Shown here: positions 8,239 to 16,584 of the stretch, in pieces | How positions within the stretch are numbered: position 1 is the stretch's first letter | Layout of the letters: every line of letters begins with the position of its first letter | Assembly: GCA_050123375.1 (NCBI GenBank) | Contig: JASFHF010000030.1 | Coordinates: 1 to 25,076, forward strand | Reading direction: 5' to 3' | Length of the DNA stretch: 25,076 nucleotides | Source of the DNA: JASFHF01 sp050123375 | GTDB lineage: Bacteria > Pseudomonadota > Gammaproteobacteria > UBA12402 | Position numbers and translations under genes: made by a program | Notes under the pieces: model-generated | Seen by the model: the letters and a program-made list of their open reading frames with translations, nothing else | Database searches by the model: none | What the model was told of the DNA's origin: nothing

Positions 8239-9609
8239 ATGGCGGGAATTGGATTTGAATTACAAAAGTTAATGAGGCGAGGTACTTACACAGGTGTTAT
8301 TCGCGCATATACTTATGCGGGTATTATTAGCGCAGGCCCGTGGGTTATTTCAATTTTTGGTATTTTGTGTTTGGATTTTTTGAAATATTTTGATATTGCC
8401 AGTGCCGAAGCAGTGCAGCAGTTTCAGGTTTCTGTTACTTATTTAATTGCTGTTAGTTTAATTTTTAGTAGCTTTTTACAACATAGTTTTACGCGCTATG
8501 TTGCTGATCGTATTTTTGAAAAAAAACTTGATTTTGTTGTTCCAAATTTTAATGGTGCTTTATTAATTATCATTGGTTCTGGAGGGGTTTTAGGGGTTGC
8601 GCTGGTCTCATGGCTGTTTACAGCGCAAGGGACATATTATCAGTTATTAATGGTTACTACGTTCGTTGTTTTATGCAGTATTTGGTTTGCTACAATGTTG
8701 CTTTCCGGATTGAGAAATTTTAAAGTAATTTTTTATATTTTCGTTTTGGGTTATTCCTTATCTATTTTTATGGGTTATTCTTTTCGTGCAAGTGGTTTAA
8801 ATGGGTTATTGTTTGGTTTTTTTATTGGTCAGTTTGTGTTATTAGTCGGTATGTTATTTACTATTTATTATAATTATCCGTCAAATCGTATTATAGAGTT
8901 TGATTTTTTGCGTTCTGGAAGAATGTTTATAACTTTGGTTTTTACAAGTTTATTTTATAATGTTGGTATTTGGGCAGATAAATTTATTTTTTGGTTTTAT
9001 CCATTGAATAGTCATGCTGTTTTAGGTCCGTTGCGTGTTTCGGCTATTTATGATTTGCCGATTTTTCTTGCTTATTTTGCAATTATTCCTGGAATGGCGG
9101 TTTTCTTATTTCGCGTGGAAACAAATTTTGCTTATTATTATGATCGTTATTATAGTTCTATTCGTGAAGGCGAAACACTGTATAGTATTATAGGTACGCG
9201 TTATCAAATGATTGATGCTGCAAGGAAAAGTATTTTTGATATTATTAGAATTCAAGGCATCACCGTATTTTTGGTTTTGCTTTTAGCTCCGGCAATATTA
9301 TCGTTATTAAATATTTCTAAATATTATGTATATTTGTTGAATATTGATGTTGTTGGAACTGGATTGTTAGTGGTTTTTTTGGTGTTAATAAATATTTTGT
9401 TTTATTTAGATAGACGCTTGGGTGTTTTTAGTTTGACGCTTTTATTTGCAGCATTAAATATTGTGTTAACTTTGATAACTCTACATTTGGGAGTGTTCTA
9501 TTTTGGTTATGGTTTTGTGATGGCTCTTTTAATTGCTGATATTGTCGCTATTTTTATTTTAAATCGTGTTTTTAACCAGCTTGAATATATAACTTTTATG
9601 CGCAAGTAA
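8239..9609 (+). CDS. pelG: PelG: inner-membrane Pel transporter (Wzx-like)
   Basis: 456 residues with about 12 hydrophobic helices and the PelG N-terminal signature (MAGIGFELQKLM, then AGPW). This MOP-superfamily protein forms the membrane part of the Pel synthase with PelD and PelE and takes the chain across the inner membrane. The ATG follows the pelF stop by 7 bases, with AGGAGA inside the pelF end. The last 14 bases overlap the convergent gene on the minus strand, so transcription of the pel operon runs into that gene in antisense with no terminator between them. Confidence 0.92.
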   Translation: MAGIGFELQKLMRRGTYTGVIRAYTYAGIISAGPWVISIFGILCLDFLKYFDIASAEAVQQFQVSVTYLIAVSLIFSSFLQHSFTRYVADRIFEKKLDFVVPNFNGALLIIIGSGGVLGVALVSWLFTAQGTYYQLLMVTTFVVLCSIWFATMLLSGLRNFKVIFYIFVLGYSLSIFMGYSFRASGLNGLLFGFFIGQFVLLVGMLFTIYYNYPSNRIIEFDFLRSGRMFITLVFTSLFYNVGIWADKFIFWFYPLNSHAVLGPLRVSAIYDLPIFLAYFAIIPGMAVFLFRVETNFAYYYDRYYSSIREGETLYSIIGTRYQMIDAARKSIFDIIRIQGITVFLVLLLAPAILSLLNISKYYVYLLNIDVVGTGLLVVFLVLINILFYLDRRLGVFSLTLLFAALNIVLTLITLHLGVFYFGYGFVMALLIADIVAIFILNRVFNQLEYITFMRK

Positions 9610-10126
9610 TTTTCAGGGTTTCATCCAAAATAAGGTTTATGCGTTTCTGAATGGGGCAAATAGGGATGTGCGTTATTTTGTAACCTAGTTCTGAATATGA
9701 CTGTTCTATGAGTTTTTCTAGTGTATTAGCTCTCGAATCATCTTCAAATCGCACCCCATCATCTTCCAAAGGGAGCCGTGCTAATAGTAAAACATGCTTA
9801 TATCTTTTGATTTTGGCAGCATTTGATACTTTTTCATAATCAAATTGGCGAATTTTGTAATAGGCTATGGAATCAGGAATGCCGCGGTCTAAGAAAACAA
9901 GTTTTGATGGTTCGAGAAAAATTTCCCGCTCTTTTCTGAGTTTAAAAACCTGTTGCTGAAAATATAGTGGGTTATTCATGATGCTATTTTTTTGTTTTTG
10001 CAGGGCGATAAAAGGTCTTGTCACGCCATGACCTACTGCATATCCTAGTTTTTCAAGTGCTTTTATAGTTGTAGTTTTCCCAGAACAAGGCGCACCTGTG
10101 ATAACACACCAGTTGGTTTGTATCAT
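9596..10126 (-). CDS. Small P-loop ATPase/kinase (AAA_28, NadR-like fold)
   Basis: 176 residues. Walker A is GAPCSGKT at residues 11-18, and Walker B is LVFLD ending at Asp80, followed by RGIPDS. The size and the RG pair after Walker B are as in the AAA_28/NadR kinase-like family, whose members are often poorly characterised nucleotide kinases. The RFEDD segment near residue 125 could be part of the lid or substrate site. It is the last gene of a minus-strand operon, overlapping the transporter upstream by ATGA. Co-transcription with a queuosine-precursor-type transporter hints at nucleoside or base salvage, but the substrate is not shown by the sequence. Confidence 0.75.
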   Translation of the reverse strand: MIQTNWCVITGAPCSGKTTTIKALEKLGYAVGHGVTRPFIALQKQKNSIMNNPLYFQQQVFKLRKEREIFLEPSKLVFLDRGIPDSIAYYKIRQFDYEKVSNAAKIKRYKHVLLLARLPLEDDGVRFEDDSRANTLEKLIEQSYSELGYKITHIPICPIQKRINLILDETLKITCA

Positions 10127-11418
10127 TTTTCTTTACCTATCGGATTAGTTAAGCCGACTACGAAAGGATTGTAGTTAACATCATAATCGAATATATCAAC
10201 TCCTTCGTGCTTTTTCAAAAAATTGGATAGCAGATAAAGCGCAGGGATTAATGCTATGTTCCAGAGAAATTTATATCCGTATGATACCAGCGTATTGGGT
10301 AACAGCTGAGAGTAAAATTTCATGGTGCCAGAAAAGCCTACCGCATTTCCAACGATTTGGAGGACTATTTCTCCTATCATAGTTGAGCATACCACTCGCG
10401 CCCACAGATATTTTCCAGAGAAGGAAATTTTCAATTTCGAAAGCATATAATCATTTATAAGGCTTCCTGTAAACAATGCTACTATTAATGCTAATAATTG
10501 GCGAGGAAGTTTATTAAAAACCACGGTAAAATCTACATTATCTGCATATGTAGATTGAGGACCAGAAGGTAAGTGTATAGCAATTTGGGTGTATAGCACA
10601 TAGAAAAGGATAGAAAAGATAGTTAGCCAAACCATGTGTCTGCTGTAGTTATACCCATACACTTCTGTGGTTATATCTTGAATAAAAAAGGTAAGAGGAT
10701 AAAAAATCATTCCCGCACACATCGGTAAGGTTACGTGAAAGAAAGGTATATTGTACGGAAATAGCCGGTTTACTATGCTTATTCCTGACAACGATAAGGC
10801 AATATAGCATGCACAAAGGATATGATAATAATGCAGATTTTTGTTTTTTTTCTGTGCAGTATTTTGTGATAAATCGCCTTTTTTTTGATTGATGAAGTCT
10901 TCCCCAGCAGCGTAGCCTACCGTTAATGCTGATTGAGTATCTAAGCCGTATAATAGGTCGTTATTATTCATTAATTCTTCAGTTGATAAGATAGAGGTTT
11001 TGTCGCCTTTTATAGTGCTTAAAGTAAATGTGGTTTTTTGCTTAGATTGGTCAAAAGACTGAGAAATTATTTTGATGGTTGGTGCTTGATGTAGTATAGA
11101 ACCCGAAAAAGGTGTAGTAATGTCATTTGGAATGTTATCGACCCGCTTAGATTTTTCTAAGCTTTTAAGAAAGCCAACACGGCATACGTCCACCGGATGT
11201 AATTCTTCCAACATTTTTTTATTTGCGGTAATATTGGTAAGTTTTATTTTCACTTTTGCTCTTTTATTTGCTACTTGAAAAACTACTATTATTTGTTTTT
11301 TCTTATTTATGTAGTAAGCCTTAAATTTTAACTTGTATTGTTTTTCTGTAACGAATAAGGCTTCTATAAGCTTATCAAACATGTTTTTAAAGAAAACAAA
11401 TATATTATTCGTAGTCAT
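10123..11418 (-). CDS. VUT/YhhQ-type transporter with long N-terminal extension
   Basis: 431 residues. The C-terminal half (about 195-415) has six or so membrane helices with VUT-family (DUF165, YhhQ/QueT-like) hallmarks: a proline-rich entry, then YPLTFFIQDITTEVYG. Characterised members of this family import the queuosine precursors preQ0 or preQ1. YhhQ is about 220 residues, so about 190 extra residues precede the membrane domain here. They are soluble and lysine-rich at first, with a beta-strand-like middle, and I recognise no family in them. The gene starts inside the end of the repressor gene (14-base overlap) and ends overlapping the P-loop ATPase, so the three are translationally linked. 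No queuosine biosynthesis gene is visible nearby. Confidence 0.75.
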   Translation of the reverse strand: MTTNNIFVFFKNMFDKLIEALFVTEKQYKLKFKAYYINKKKQIIVVFQVANKRAKVKIKLTNITANKKMLEELHPVDVCRVGFLKSLEKSKRVDNIPNDITTPFSGSILHQAPTIKIISQSFDQSKQKTTFTLSTIKGDKTSILSTEELMNNNDLLYGLDTQSALTVGYAAGEDFINQKKGDLSQNTAQKKNKNLHYYHILCACYIALSLSGISIVNRLFPYNIPFFHVTLPMCAGMIFYPLTFFIQDITTEVYGYNYSRHMVWLTIFSILFYVLYTQIAIHLPSGPQSTYADNVDFTVVFNKLPRQLLALIVALFTGSLINDYMLSKLKISFSGKYLWARVVCSTMIGEIVLQIVGNAVGFSGTMKFYSQLLPNTLVSYGYKFLWNIALIPALYLLSNFLKKHEGVDIFDYDVNYNPFVVGLTNPIGKEK

Positions 11419-12034
11419 GTATGGCCTGCACTAAAACACCAATAATTTGATCTTTGTCTTGTAATTTTACAGTTGGGAAAATTTCGTTCACCGCAGTGAG
11501 AAATTTGTATTGACCTTCCATAATGAGTTGTCGAAATATAGTTTCGTTGTTTTTCCCACGGTATGCTAAGACAAAATCTCTGTTTTTGGGTTGTTTGTCT
11601 GGATCAATAATAAGAATGGTATTTTCTGCGAATAGAGGCCACATGGCATCGCCAGTTATTTTTATTGCAAAATTGTTTTCGGCTTTGTTAAGGTTGGTGC
11701 TAGATACCCAACTTTTGTGGTTGGATATGCTTAGATTTTGTTTAATAGCATCCCAAGTGTTTACTGCATCCCATGAGATAATAGGGATTTGTTTAGAAGG
11801 GGTGTTTGGTGCATTAATAGGTTGGTTTCCAAGCAGCTGTTCTACTGATATGTTAAAGTATTGCGCAATTGCTTGTAATGTTGATGCTCTTGGGTCAGGG
11901 GTTTTTCCTGATGCTAATCGATTTATTGTGGTACGTGGGATGTTGATTGCTCTGCTTAGGGCGGATTCATTGATTCTTGCGGTATTAAGTAATAGTTTTA
12001 AAACACTACTGATCTTTGCCGCATCCGTATTCAT
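11405..12034 (-). CDS. XRE/S24-fold repressor with inactive protease dyad
   Basis: 209 residues. A Cro/CI-type helix-turn-helix at about residues 22-45 (ALSRAINIPRTTINRLASGK) is joined by a linker to a LexA/CI-like C-terminal domain (about 85-205). The usual GDSM nucleophile motif reads GDAM with Ala130, and the general-base Lys position reads Arg168 (TIFRQL). It should therefore dimerise but not self-cleave, unlike LexA or lambda CI. It is the first gene of the minus-strand operon and probably autoregulates it. A dyad at 12057-12081, just upstream of its ATG, is a candidate operator. AGAGG lies about 9 bases before the ATG. Confidence 0.85.
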   Translation of the reverse strand: MNTDAAKISSVLKLLLNTARINESALSRAINIPRTTINRLASGKTPDPRASTLQAIAQYFNISVEQLLGNQPINAPNTPSKQIPIISWDAVNTWDAIKQNLSISNHKSWVSSTNLNKAENNFAIKITGDAMWPLFAENTILIIDPDKQPKNRDFVLAYRGKNNETIFRQLIMEGQYKFLTAVNEIFPTVKLQDKDQIIGVLVQAIHDYE

Positions 12035-12056
12035 ACCAAAAAACCTCTATTGGGAC

Positions 12057-12081
12057 TTGCAAACTGCCCGTTTATGAGCAA
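12057..12081. promoter_or_regulatory. Candidate operator dyad of the repressor operon
   Basis: The dyad TTGC-AAAC-TGCCC-GTTT-(4 nt)-GCAA lies 23 bases upstream of the repressor ATG on the minus strand. The inner arms AAAC/GTTT are symmetric around TGCCC, and the outer arms TTGC/GCAA are offset by the four extra bases. Its placement between a possible promoter (12113-12142) and the gene would allow road-block autoregulation. This is inference from position and symmetry only. Confidence 0.3.
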
Positions 12082-12112
12082 CAATACATCCATCAATTAG
12101 CAGAAAAGCGTG

Positions 12113-12142
12113 ATTATAACGATTTTCAGACAGAATTTGTAA
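12113..12142 (-). promoter_or_regulatory. Possible sigma-70 promoter for the repressor operon
   Basis: Read on the minus strand, TTACAA (12137-12142) and a perfect TATAAT (12113-12118) are separated by 18 bases and point towards the repressor gene 79 bases downstream. Confidence 0.4.
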
Positions 12143-12201
12143 CATATTAGTGAAAAGGGAGCAAGTTTTGTATAAAGATTTGTAATTAAAAAATGCTGAT
12201 A

Positions 12202-12342
12202 GGTCAATAAAGCGGTAACTTTAATTGGCTCTTTATGTTTGTCGAAATAAATATAACGAAGGTTTAGCTTCGCTGATCATATAACGAAATAATAAAAAAA
12301 CGGCACATTGGTTAACCTTCATATTCTCGTATTTTTTGTGAG
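12202..12342 (+). ncRNA. Structured 5' leader, copy A (candidate riboswitch)
   Basis: Hairpin 1 has arms 12202-12212 and 12219-12230 with the loop CGGTAA (12213-12218). GTCGAA is at 12241-12246. Hairpin 2 is CGAAG/CTTCG (12257-12261 with 12268-12272). The same 5' arm (12258-12264, GAAGGTT) can instead pair with AACCTTC at 12314-12320, just after the conserved ATTGG. A third hairpin follows (12326-12331 with 12337-12342). Copies B and C share this order with compensating base changes. The stretch 12035-12525 holds no gene. After this leader about 180 bases remain before the PAS-LuxR start, and their first 40 or so still resemble copy B. Confidence 0.6.
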
Positions 12343-12525
12343 AGTTATGATATGACTAATGCATTTTATGTGAAACGATTAACTGTTATATTGCCTTTTA
12401 AGCTTAAAACATAGATAAGTAATTATTGGTGCAGTATGACAGTATATATTTCAAATTTGAAAACGTGTTTCGTCAAGGTAATAGATGGTGATGGCGACAC
12501 ATAAATTCTTAAAGAGAAACATGAA

Positions 12526-13272
12526 ATGAAAATAGCTAGTGCCAATGAAACAAAATGTAATGTTTGCTTGCAGCAACATTTTAATTTAATGGGCTATTCA
12601 ATAGAGGATTTTGTTGAAACTTTTCCGCATACGGCCCATGTAAAAGATGCAGATACTTGCAAGTATGTTTTAACTAATTTTAATAATCTTAAATTATTTG
12701 GATTTGAAAAAAAGCAAGATCTTGTTGGGAAAACCGTATTTGATTTAGCTGAGATAATGAAAGAAAAATGGCCAAAGGATTACGCTGATAATATTCAAGC
12801 TTACGATAATCAGATTATTACTACTGGAAAACCATTATGCGCAACACCAGATGAATTTCTCAATCAAGAGGGTTTTGTTGTTATTCATTCTTTTATGAAA
12901 ATTCCACTATTTGATTTTTCCCAAAACCCTGTTGCTATACTAACTTTGGTTTTTGACTCAACAGCCCAAAAAAATCTTGATTCATTGCGAAAGATTTATA
13001 ATAAATTATATAATAACTCAAAAGAGGCTGATCACAAATTTTTAGAATTTGTTGGTTTTAATAAAAATGAAGTGGAAAATGTTACTACAAGAGAATTGGA
13101 TTTTATTTTGTCACTTAGAAACCATAAAGCCTTAAAAGGTGTGGCTTTAGATCTTGACATTTCAATTAAAGGGGTAGAAGCTTTATGCGCTAGGTTAAGA
13201 AAAGCATTAAATTGTCATACTACTGCGGAATTGCTTGATTATTTTACGGATAAACTTACTTACGAAAAATGA
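12526..13272 (+). CDS. PAS domain plus LuxR-type HTH regulator
   Basis: 248 residues. A PAS-like sensor occupies about 25-150 (HVKDADTCKYVLTNFNN, then DLVGKTVFDL, a typical PAS fold sequence). A LuxR/FixJ-type helix-turn-helix occupies about 185-240, beginning with VTTRELDF and containing the recognition-helix segment SIKGVEALCARLRKAL. It is a soluble cytoplasmic transcription factor, ligand unknown. It overlaps the transporter gene downstream by ATGA, so it probably controls or senses the transported substrate. It shares its architecture with the regulator at 16585 but is clearly diverged from it. It lies behind structured leader A. Confidence 0.8.
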   Translation: MKIASANETKCNVCLQQHFNLMGYSIEDFVETFPHTAHVKDADTCKYVLTNFNNLKLFGFEKKQDLVGKTVFDLAEIMKEKWPKDYADNIQAYDNQIITTGKPLCATPDEFLNQEGFVVIHSFMKIPLFDFSQNPVAILTLVFDSTAQKNLDSLRKIYNKLYNNSKEADHKFLEFVGFNKNEVENVTTRELDFILSLRNHKALKGVALDLDISIKGVEALCARLRKALNCHTTAELLDYFTDKLTYEK

Positions 13273-14531
13273 AAGGAAATTTTAATTATAAAAAGTCAGC
13301 TTTAATTGCTTCTTTAGGCAATATTATCGAATGGTATGATTTTGCTATTTTTGGCTATTTTTCTCCTATAATCAGCCACATTTTTTTCCCAAAATCAGTT
13401 TGGATAGTAGGGCTAATTAAATCTTTTTTAATATTTACTTTCGGATATTTTGTGAGACCTATTGGCGGTGTAATATTTGGTTATATTGGTGATAAATATG
13501 GTAGAAAAATAGCTTTGAGTATTTCATTTATTACAATGGGGTTGGCAACATTTTTAATGGGTTTGTTGCCAGGATATTATCGGTTTGGCATCATTTCTGT
13601 TTTGATGTTGTGTTTTTTAAGAATTATCCAAGGTTTATCAGCCGGTGGTGAATTAATAGGAACATCAACGTATATCTATGAGATTGTTCCTGACAGGAGT
13701 AGCGGTTTTTGGACTAGCTTAAATACAACTACGTCCATAGCAGGCGTTTTATTAGGGGCTATTGTAGCTGCGTTATCTTATCATTTTTTTAATAGTAAAT
13801 TTTTATTTGATTATGGGTGGAGACTGGCTTTTTGTTTAGGAATCTTTTTAATTATTCCCTCACTTTTTTTGATACAATACCTTACTAATGAAAACCATAT
13901 TAGAGATGAAAAATTAAAATGTAAAGATCACTTGTGTTCTCTTTTTAAAAACTATCATTTATCGATTACCTCTGTTATTTTAATTAATATACTTATGTCA
14001 GTAGGGTTTTATGTGGTCTTTTTATGGTTACCTGCATATCTTGGTGGAGAGGGAAAGACACATTTATCTAATATTATAGGTGTGAATTCTATTGCTATTT
14101 CTTTTTTGATTATTTTAATTCCTTTATTTGGACGTTTTTCTGATAGAGTTGGTAGTATAAAATTAGCTATAATTGCTGCTTTATTGATTTTTTCTTTAGC
14201 ATACCCTTTATTTTATGTTTTTTCTTTAGAAAATAATTTTTTGTTTTTTATATGCCAAATAACTTTTTGTTTGATACTTTGTTCAATTGAAGCAACAATG
14301 CCTAAGATAATAGCACAACAATTTTCTGCGCAATCAAGGTATAGTGGAGGTGCCATCGGATATAATATTTCAACTTCATTTTTTGGTGGAACAGCTCCTT
14401 TGTTATGTACTTTACTCGTCGCAAAAACTCATTCGCTTGTTTCAATAGGGTTGTATATTATGTTTTGTGCGTTATTAAGTATAGGTGGTTATACACTTAT
14501 TTTATATAATATGAAAAAGGTAAATATTTAG
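13269..14531 (+). CDS. MFS transporter, MHS (ProP-like) subfamily
   Basis: 420 residues with about 12 membrane helices. The N-terminus IEWYDFAIFGYF, the phrase FGYFVRPIGG and the loop GYIGDKYGRK are the signatures of the metabolite:proton symporter group, which includes proline/betaine transporter ProP and alpha-ketoglutarate permease KgtP. It probably imports a small organic acid, amino acid or betaine with protons; the substrate is not readable. The long C-terminal coiled coil of osmosensing ProP is absent, which argues against osmosensing. Its stop overlaps the stop of the convergent methyltransferase. Confidence 0.85.
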   Translation: MKGNFNYKKSALIASLGNIIEWYDFAIFGYFSPIISHIFFPKSVWIVGLIKSFLIFTFGYFVRPIGGVIFGYIGDKYGRKIALSISFITMGLATFLMGLLPGYYRFGIISVLMLCFLRIIQGLSAGGELIGTSTYIYEIVPDRSSGFWTSLNTTTSIAGVLLGAIVAALSYHFFNSKFLFDYGWRLAFCLGIFLIIPSLFLIQYLTNENHIRDEKLKCKDHLCSLFKNYHLSITSVILINILMSVGFYVVFLWLPAYLGGEGKTHLSNIIGVNSIAISFLIILIPLFGRFSDRVGSIKLAIIAALLIFSLAYPLFYVFSLENNFLFFICQITFCLILCSIEATMPKIIAQQFSAQSRYSGGAIGYNISTSFFGGTAPLLCTLLVAKTHSLVSIGLYIMFCALLSIGGYTLILYNMKKVNI

Positions 14532-15283
14532 TCAATTGCGATCGTCCTTGCTTTAATTATTCCTCCTGCCATTTCACCTTGTTCTAAGGCATTCAGCAGA
14601 TCCGTATATCTTTTACACGCGCTACAATAACCGGATTCGCCAAATTTTTTGGTTATAGTGTCTTGTTTTTGTACAATACTGTTTAGTAATGATTGATACC
14701 ATTCTTTATAGTTACACGTGATATCTTCATATGATATTTTTTCCCACCTTGTTTTTTTGGAGAATACATCAAAATTTGATAGTGATATGGGATTTGTTAT
14801 TTTTGTTCGATCATTGCGGATAATTAAAGTTCCTTCGCCTGAGGTTAAATCTATGTAATCGAAAATGATTAAGATTGTTTTGTCATGAGCTACTTTTCTT
14901 AATGCTGACAACGCGGCTTCTTGATCTGAAAATTCATAGAAGGAATTAAACAAGTAAATCAAATCATATTTTTCTGATAATATGGAATCAACTTTAGTGA
15001 CATCTGAGCAATAAAACTTAATATCTGGATACGATGTGCATGCAAACTCAATGGATTCAGCTTCAACATCAATACCAGTAACAGAACCCCAGCCGTGATC
15101 TTGTACAAATTTTGCTGTTCCGCCTTTACCACATCCAACATCTAGAATTTTTTGATTTTTGCATTTTTGTATTCCATCAAATACTTTTAAAATAGCTTCT
15201 TCTTCGCCGGCATGTGCGTAATTACCGTTCCTAATAAATGATAAAATAGTTTTACCTTGAAAAGATCTCATCAGTATGGTCAT
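14528..15283 (-). CDS. Class I SAM-dependent methyltransferase (paralogue 1)
   Basis: 251 residues. The SAM-binding motif I is ILDVGCGKGG (residues 46-55), followed by the acidic GIDVE after the second strand. LIYLFNSFYEF is in the position of motif IV. A C-terminal helical part contains EWYQSLL and ends in GGI, and the same pattern recurs in the paralogue at 21154. N-methyltransferases acting on small amines or amino acids have this size, but the acceptor cannot be told. AGGAG lies 8 bases before the ATG on the minus strand. It is convergent with the transporter and divergent from the dipeptidase operon. Confidence 0.75.
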   Translation of the reverse strand: MTILMRSFQGKTILSFIRNGNYAHAGEEEAILKVFDGIQKCKNQKILDVGCGKGGTAKFVQDHGWGSVTGIDVEAESIEFACTSYPDIKFYCSDVTKVDSILSEKYDLIYLFNSFYEFSDQEAALSALRKVAHDKTILIIFDYIDLTSGEGTLIIRNDRTKITNPISLSNFDVFSKKTRWEKISYEDITCNYKEWYQSLLNSIVQKQDTITKKFGESGYCSACKRYTDLLNALEQGEMAGGIIKARTIAID

Positions 15284-15577
15284 AATTTAAACTCCTGTTA
15301 GTTTTAAATAATTTAATTTTCAAACTTTGTTTAATTTGTAATTTTTTCAAGCGAAATCAATTCGTTTTTTATAAAAATTAAAAATTCTATCATGCTTGTG
15401 TGTTATTTCATATAGAATGGTTAAAAATTTATCTAGAGTACAGTGCTAAAAATCTACAAATGTGGGGAATATCCCTACTTTAATATTATTTTAACAGAGC
15501 TAAAATGATAAATAGCTTATCGCATCGTGCAAACTTTAAACAATGGCTTATAAGTTTTGTTTGACTAGAAAGTGAGC

Positions 15578-15712
15578 GAGCCAGCTAAGCGGTAACTTTA
15601 GCTGGCTCTAGTATATTCGTCGAAGAATATAACGAGGGTTTAACCTCACTTATTATAATAACAAAAAGGTAGCATATTGGCTAGCCCTCGTATCTCATAA
15701 TTTTTTATGCGA
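15578..15712 (+). ncRNA. Structured 5' leader, copy B (candidate riboswitch)
   Basis: Hairpin 1 is the strongest of the three: 10 perfect pairs (15578-15587 with 15599-15608), extended by AG/CT, with one bulged T and the loop CGGTAA (15590-15595). GTCGAA is at 15619-15624. Hairpin 2 is GAGG/CCTC (15634-15637 with 15644-15647). The alternative partner of 15633-15640 is AGCCCTCG at 15683-15690, giving 8 pairs including one G-T, directly after ATATTGGCT. Hairpin 3 pairs 15688-15693 with 15707-15712 and shares three bases with the alternative stem. The stretch 15284-15780 has no gene; the dipeptidase ATG is 69 bases beyond the leader, behind GCGAGGA. Confidence 0.65.
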
Positions 15713-15780
15713 ACCGTGATATAATTAATATACGTAATGTGCTTGATGTGTATATATAAAACGGAAAGCGAGGATTCATA

Positions 15781-16557
15781 ATGGAAATAAAATTAAATGG
15801 TTTTTTAACAAAGGAAGTGAATAGGGTAGTTGATTTTAAGTATGGAAAACTTTTGCCAGAAGTTTTTGATGCAATGCAAAATGGCTCCCAAATATGTATT
15901 TTAGATGATAGTCAAAATATATTACCAGTTAATATTTATCACCAAAAAAATTTAAAAGGCACTTATCCTAATATTTTTACACGCTGTATTGTTATGGAGC
16001 GAATTCAACAAGTTGCTAATAAACTTGCTCCGGATTATGGTTTAATGGTTTTTGATGCTTACCGTTCGATTGACACTCAAATGCATTTATTTAATCTAGT
16101 TTGTGAAGAAATAAGCGCACAACATTTAGATTGGAATAGTAAACAGGTGGAGCAGGAGGCTAGAAAGTTTGCAGCACACCCCAGCGATAAAAGTCATTAT
16201 ATTATTGCCCCTCATAATTCTGGTGGAGCAATTGATGTTGCTATTTATAATTTAAAATCAAAAGAAATGTGTTTGTTTGGCACGGAATATGATGATGCGA
16301 GCGAATTGTCAAAAACAGATTTTTTTGAAAAAGAATTTGATTCTGAATTTGGACTAAGTGCTTTTGAATGGTCAGGGATTCGTTTTAATCGCAGAGTTTT
16401 ATATAGTTTAATGATAGATGCTGGGTTTGTTAATTATCCTAACGAGTGGTGGCACTATGATTTGGGCGACTGCATATGGGCGAAGGAATTTGGTACAGAC
16501 TGGATGTTTAGTGCAATATCTGATGAAACAATTCAATCTTTAATCACTCCACAGTGA
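15781..16557 (+). CDS. ddpX: D-Ala-D-Ala dipeptidase (VanX/DdpX, peptidase M15D)
   Basis: 258 residues, a little longer than VanX/DdpX. The zinc site and active site are visible: His145 and Asp152 in PHNSGGAID, His225 in NEWWHYD with catalytic Glu222, and the substrate arginine Arg95 in FDAYRS. The enzyme hydrolyses D-alanyl-D-alanine to D-Ala. No signal peptide is present, so it acts in the cytoplasm, recycling or removing cell-wall dipeptide. There is no vanA/vanH or dpp operon nearby, so the resistance context is missing and recycling or signalling is more likely. It lies behind leader B and is followed by a PAS-LuxR gene that starts about 27 bases downstream. Confidence 0.85.
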   Translation: MEIKLNGFLTKEVNRVVDFKYGKLLPEVFDAMQNGSQICILDDSQNILPVNIYHQKNLKGTYPNIFTRCIVMERIQQVANKLAPDYGLMVFDAYRSIDTQMHLFNLVCEEISAQHLDWNSKQVEQEARKFAAHPSDKSHYIIAPHNSGGAIDVAIYNLKSKEMCLFGTEYDDASELSKTDFFEKEFDSEFGLSAFEWSGIRFNRRVLYSLMIDAGFVNYPNEWWHYDLGDCIWAKEFGTDWMFSAISDETIQSLITPQ

Positions 16558-16584
16558 TTGAGTATCAATTCAGCAGAGGTGTTT

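Noticed and set aside
11523..12077. 184-codon plus-strand frame opposite the repressor gene
   Set aside because: It is fully antisense to a gene with clear helix-turn-helix and S24-fold signatures, and its own translation has no recognisable features.
15781..16557. Vancomycin resistance operon
   Set aside because: No vanH, vanA/B-type ligase or VanRS pair accompanies the dipeptidase.
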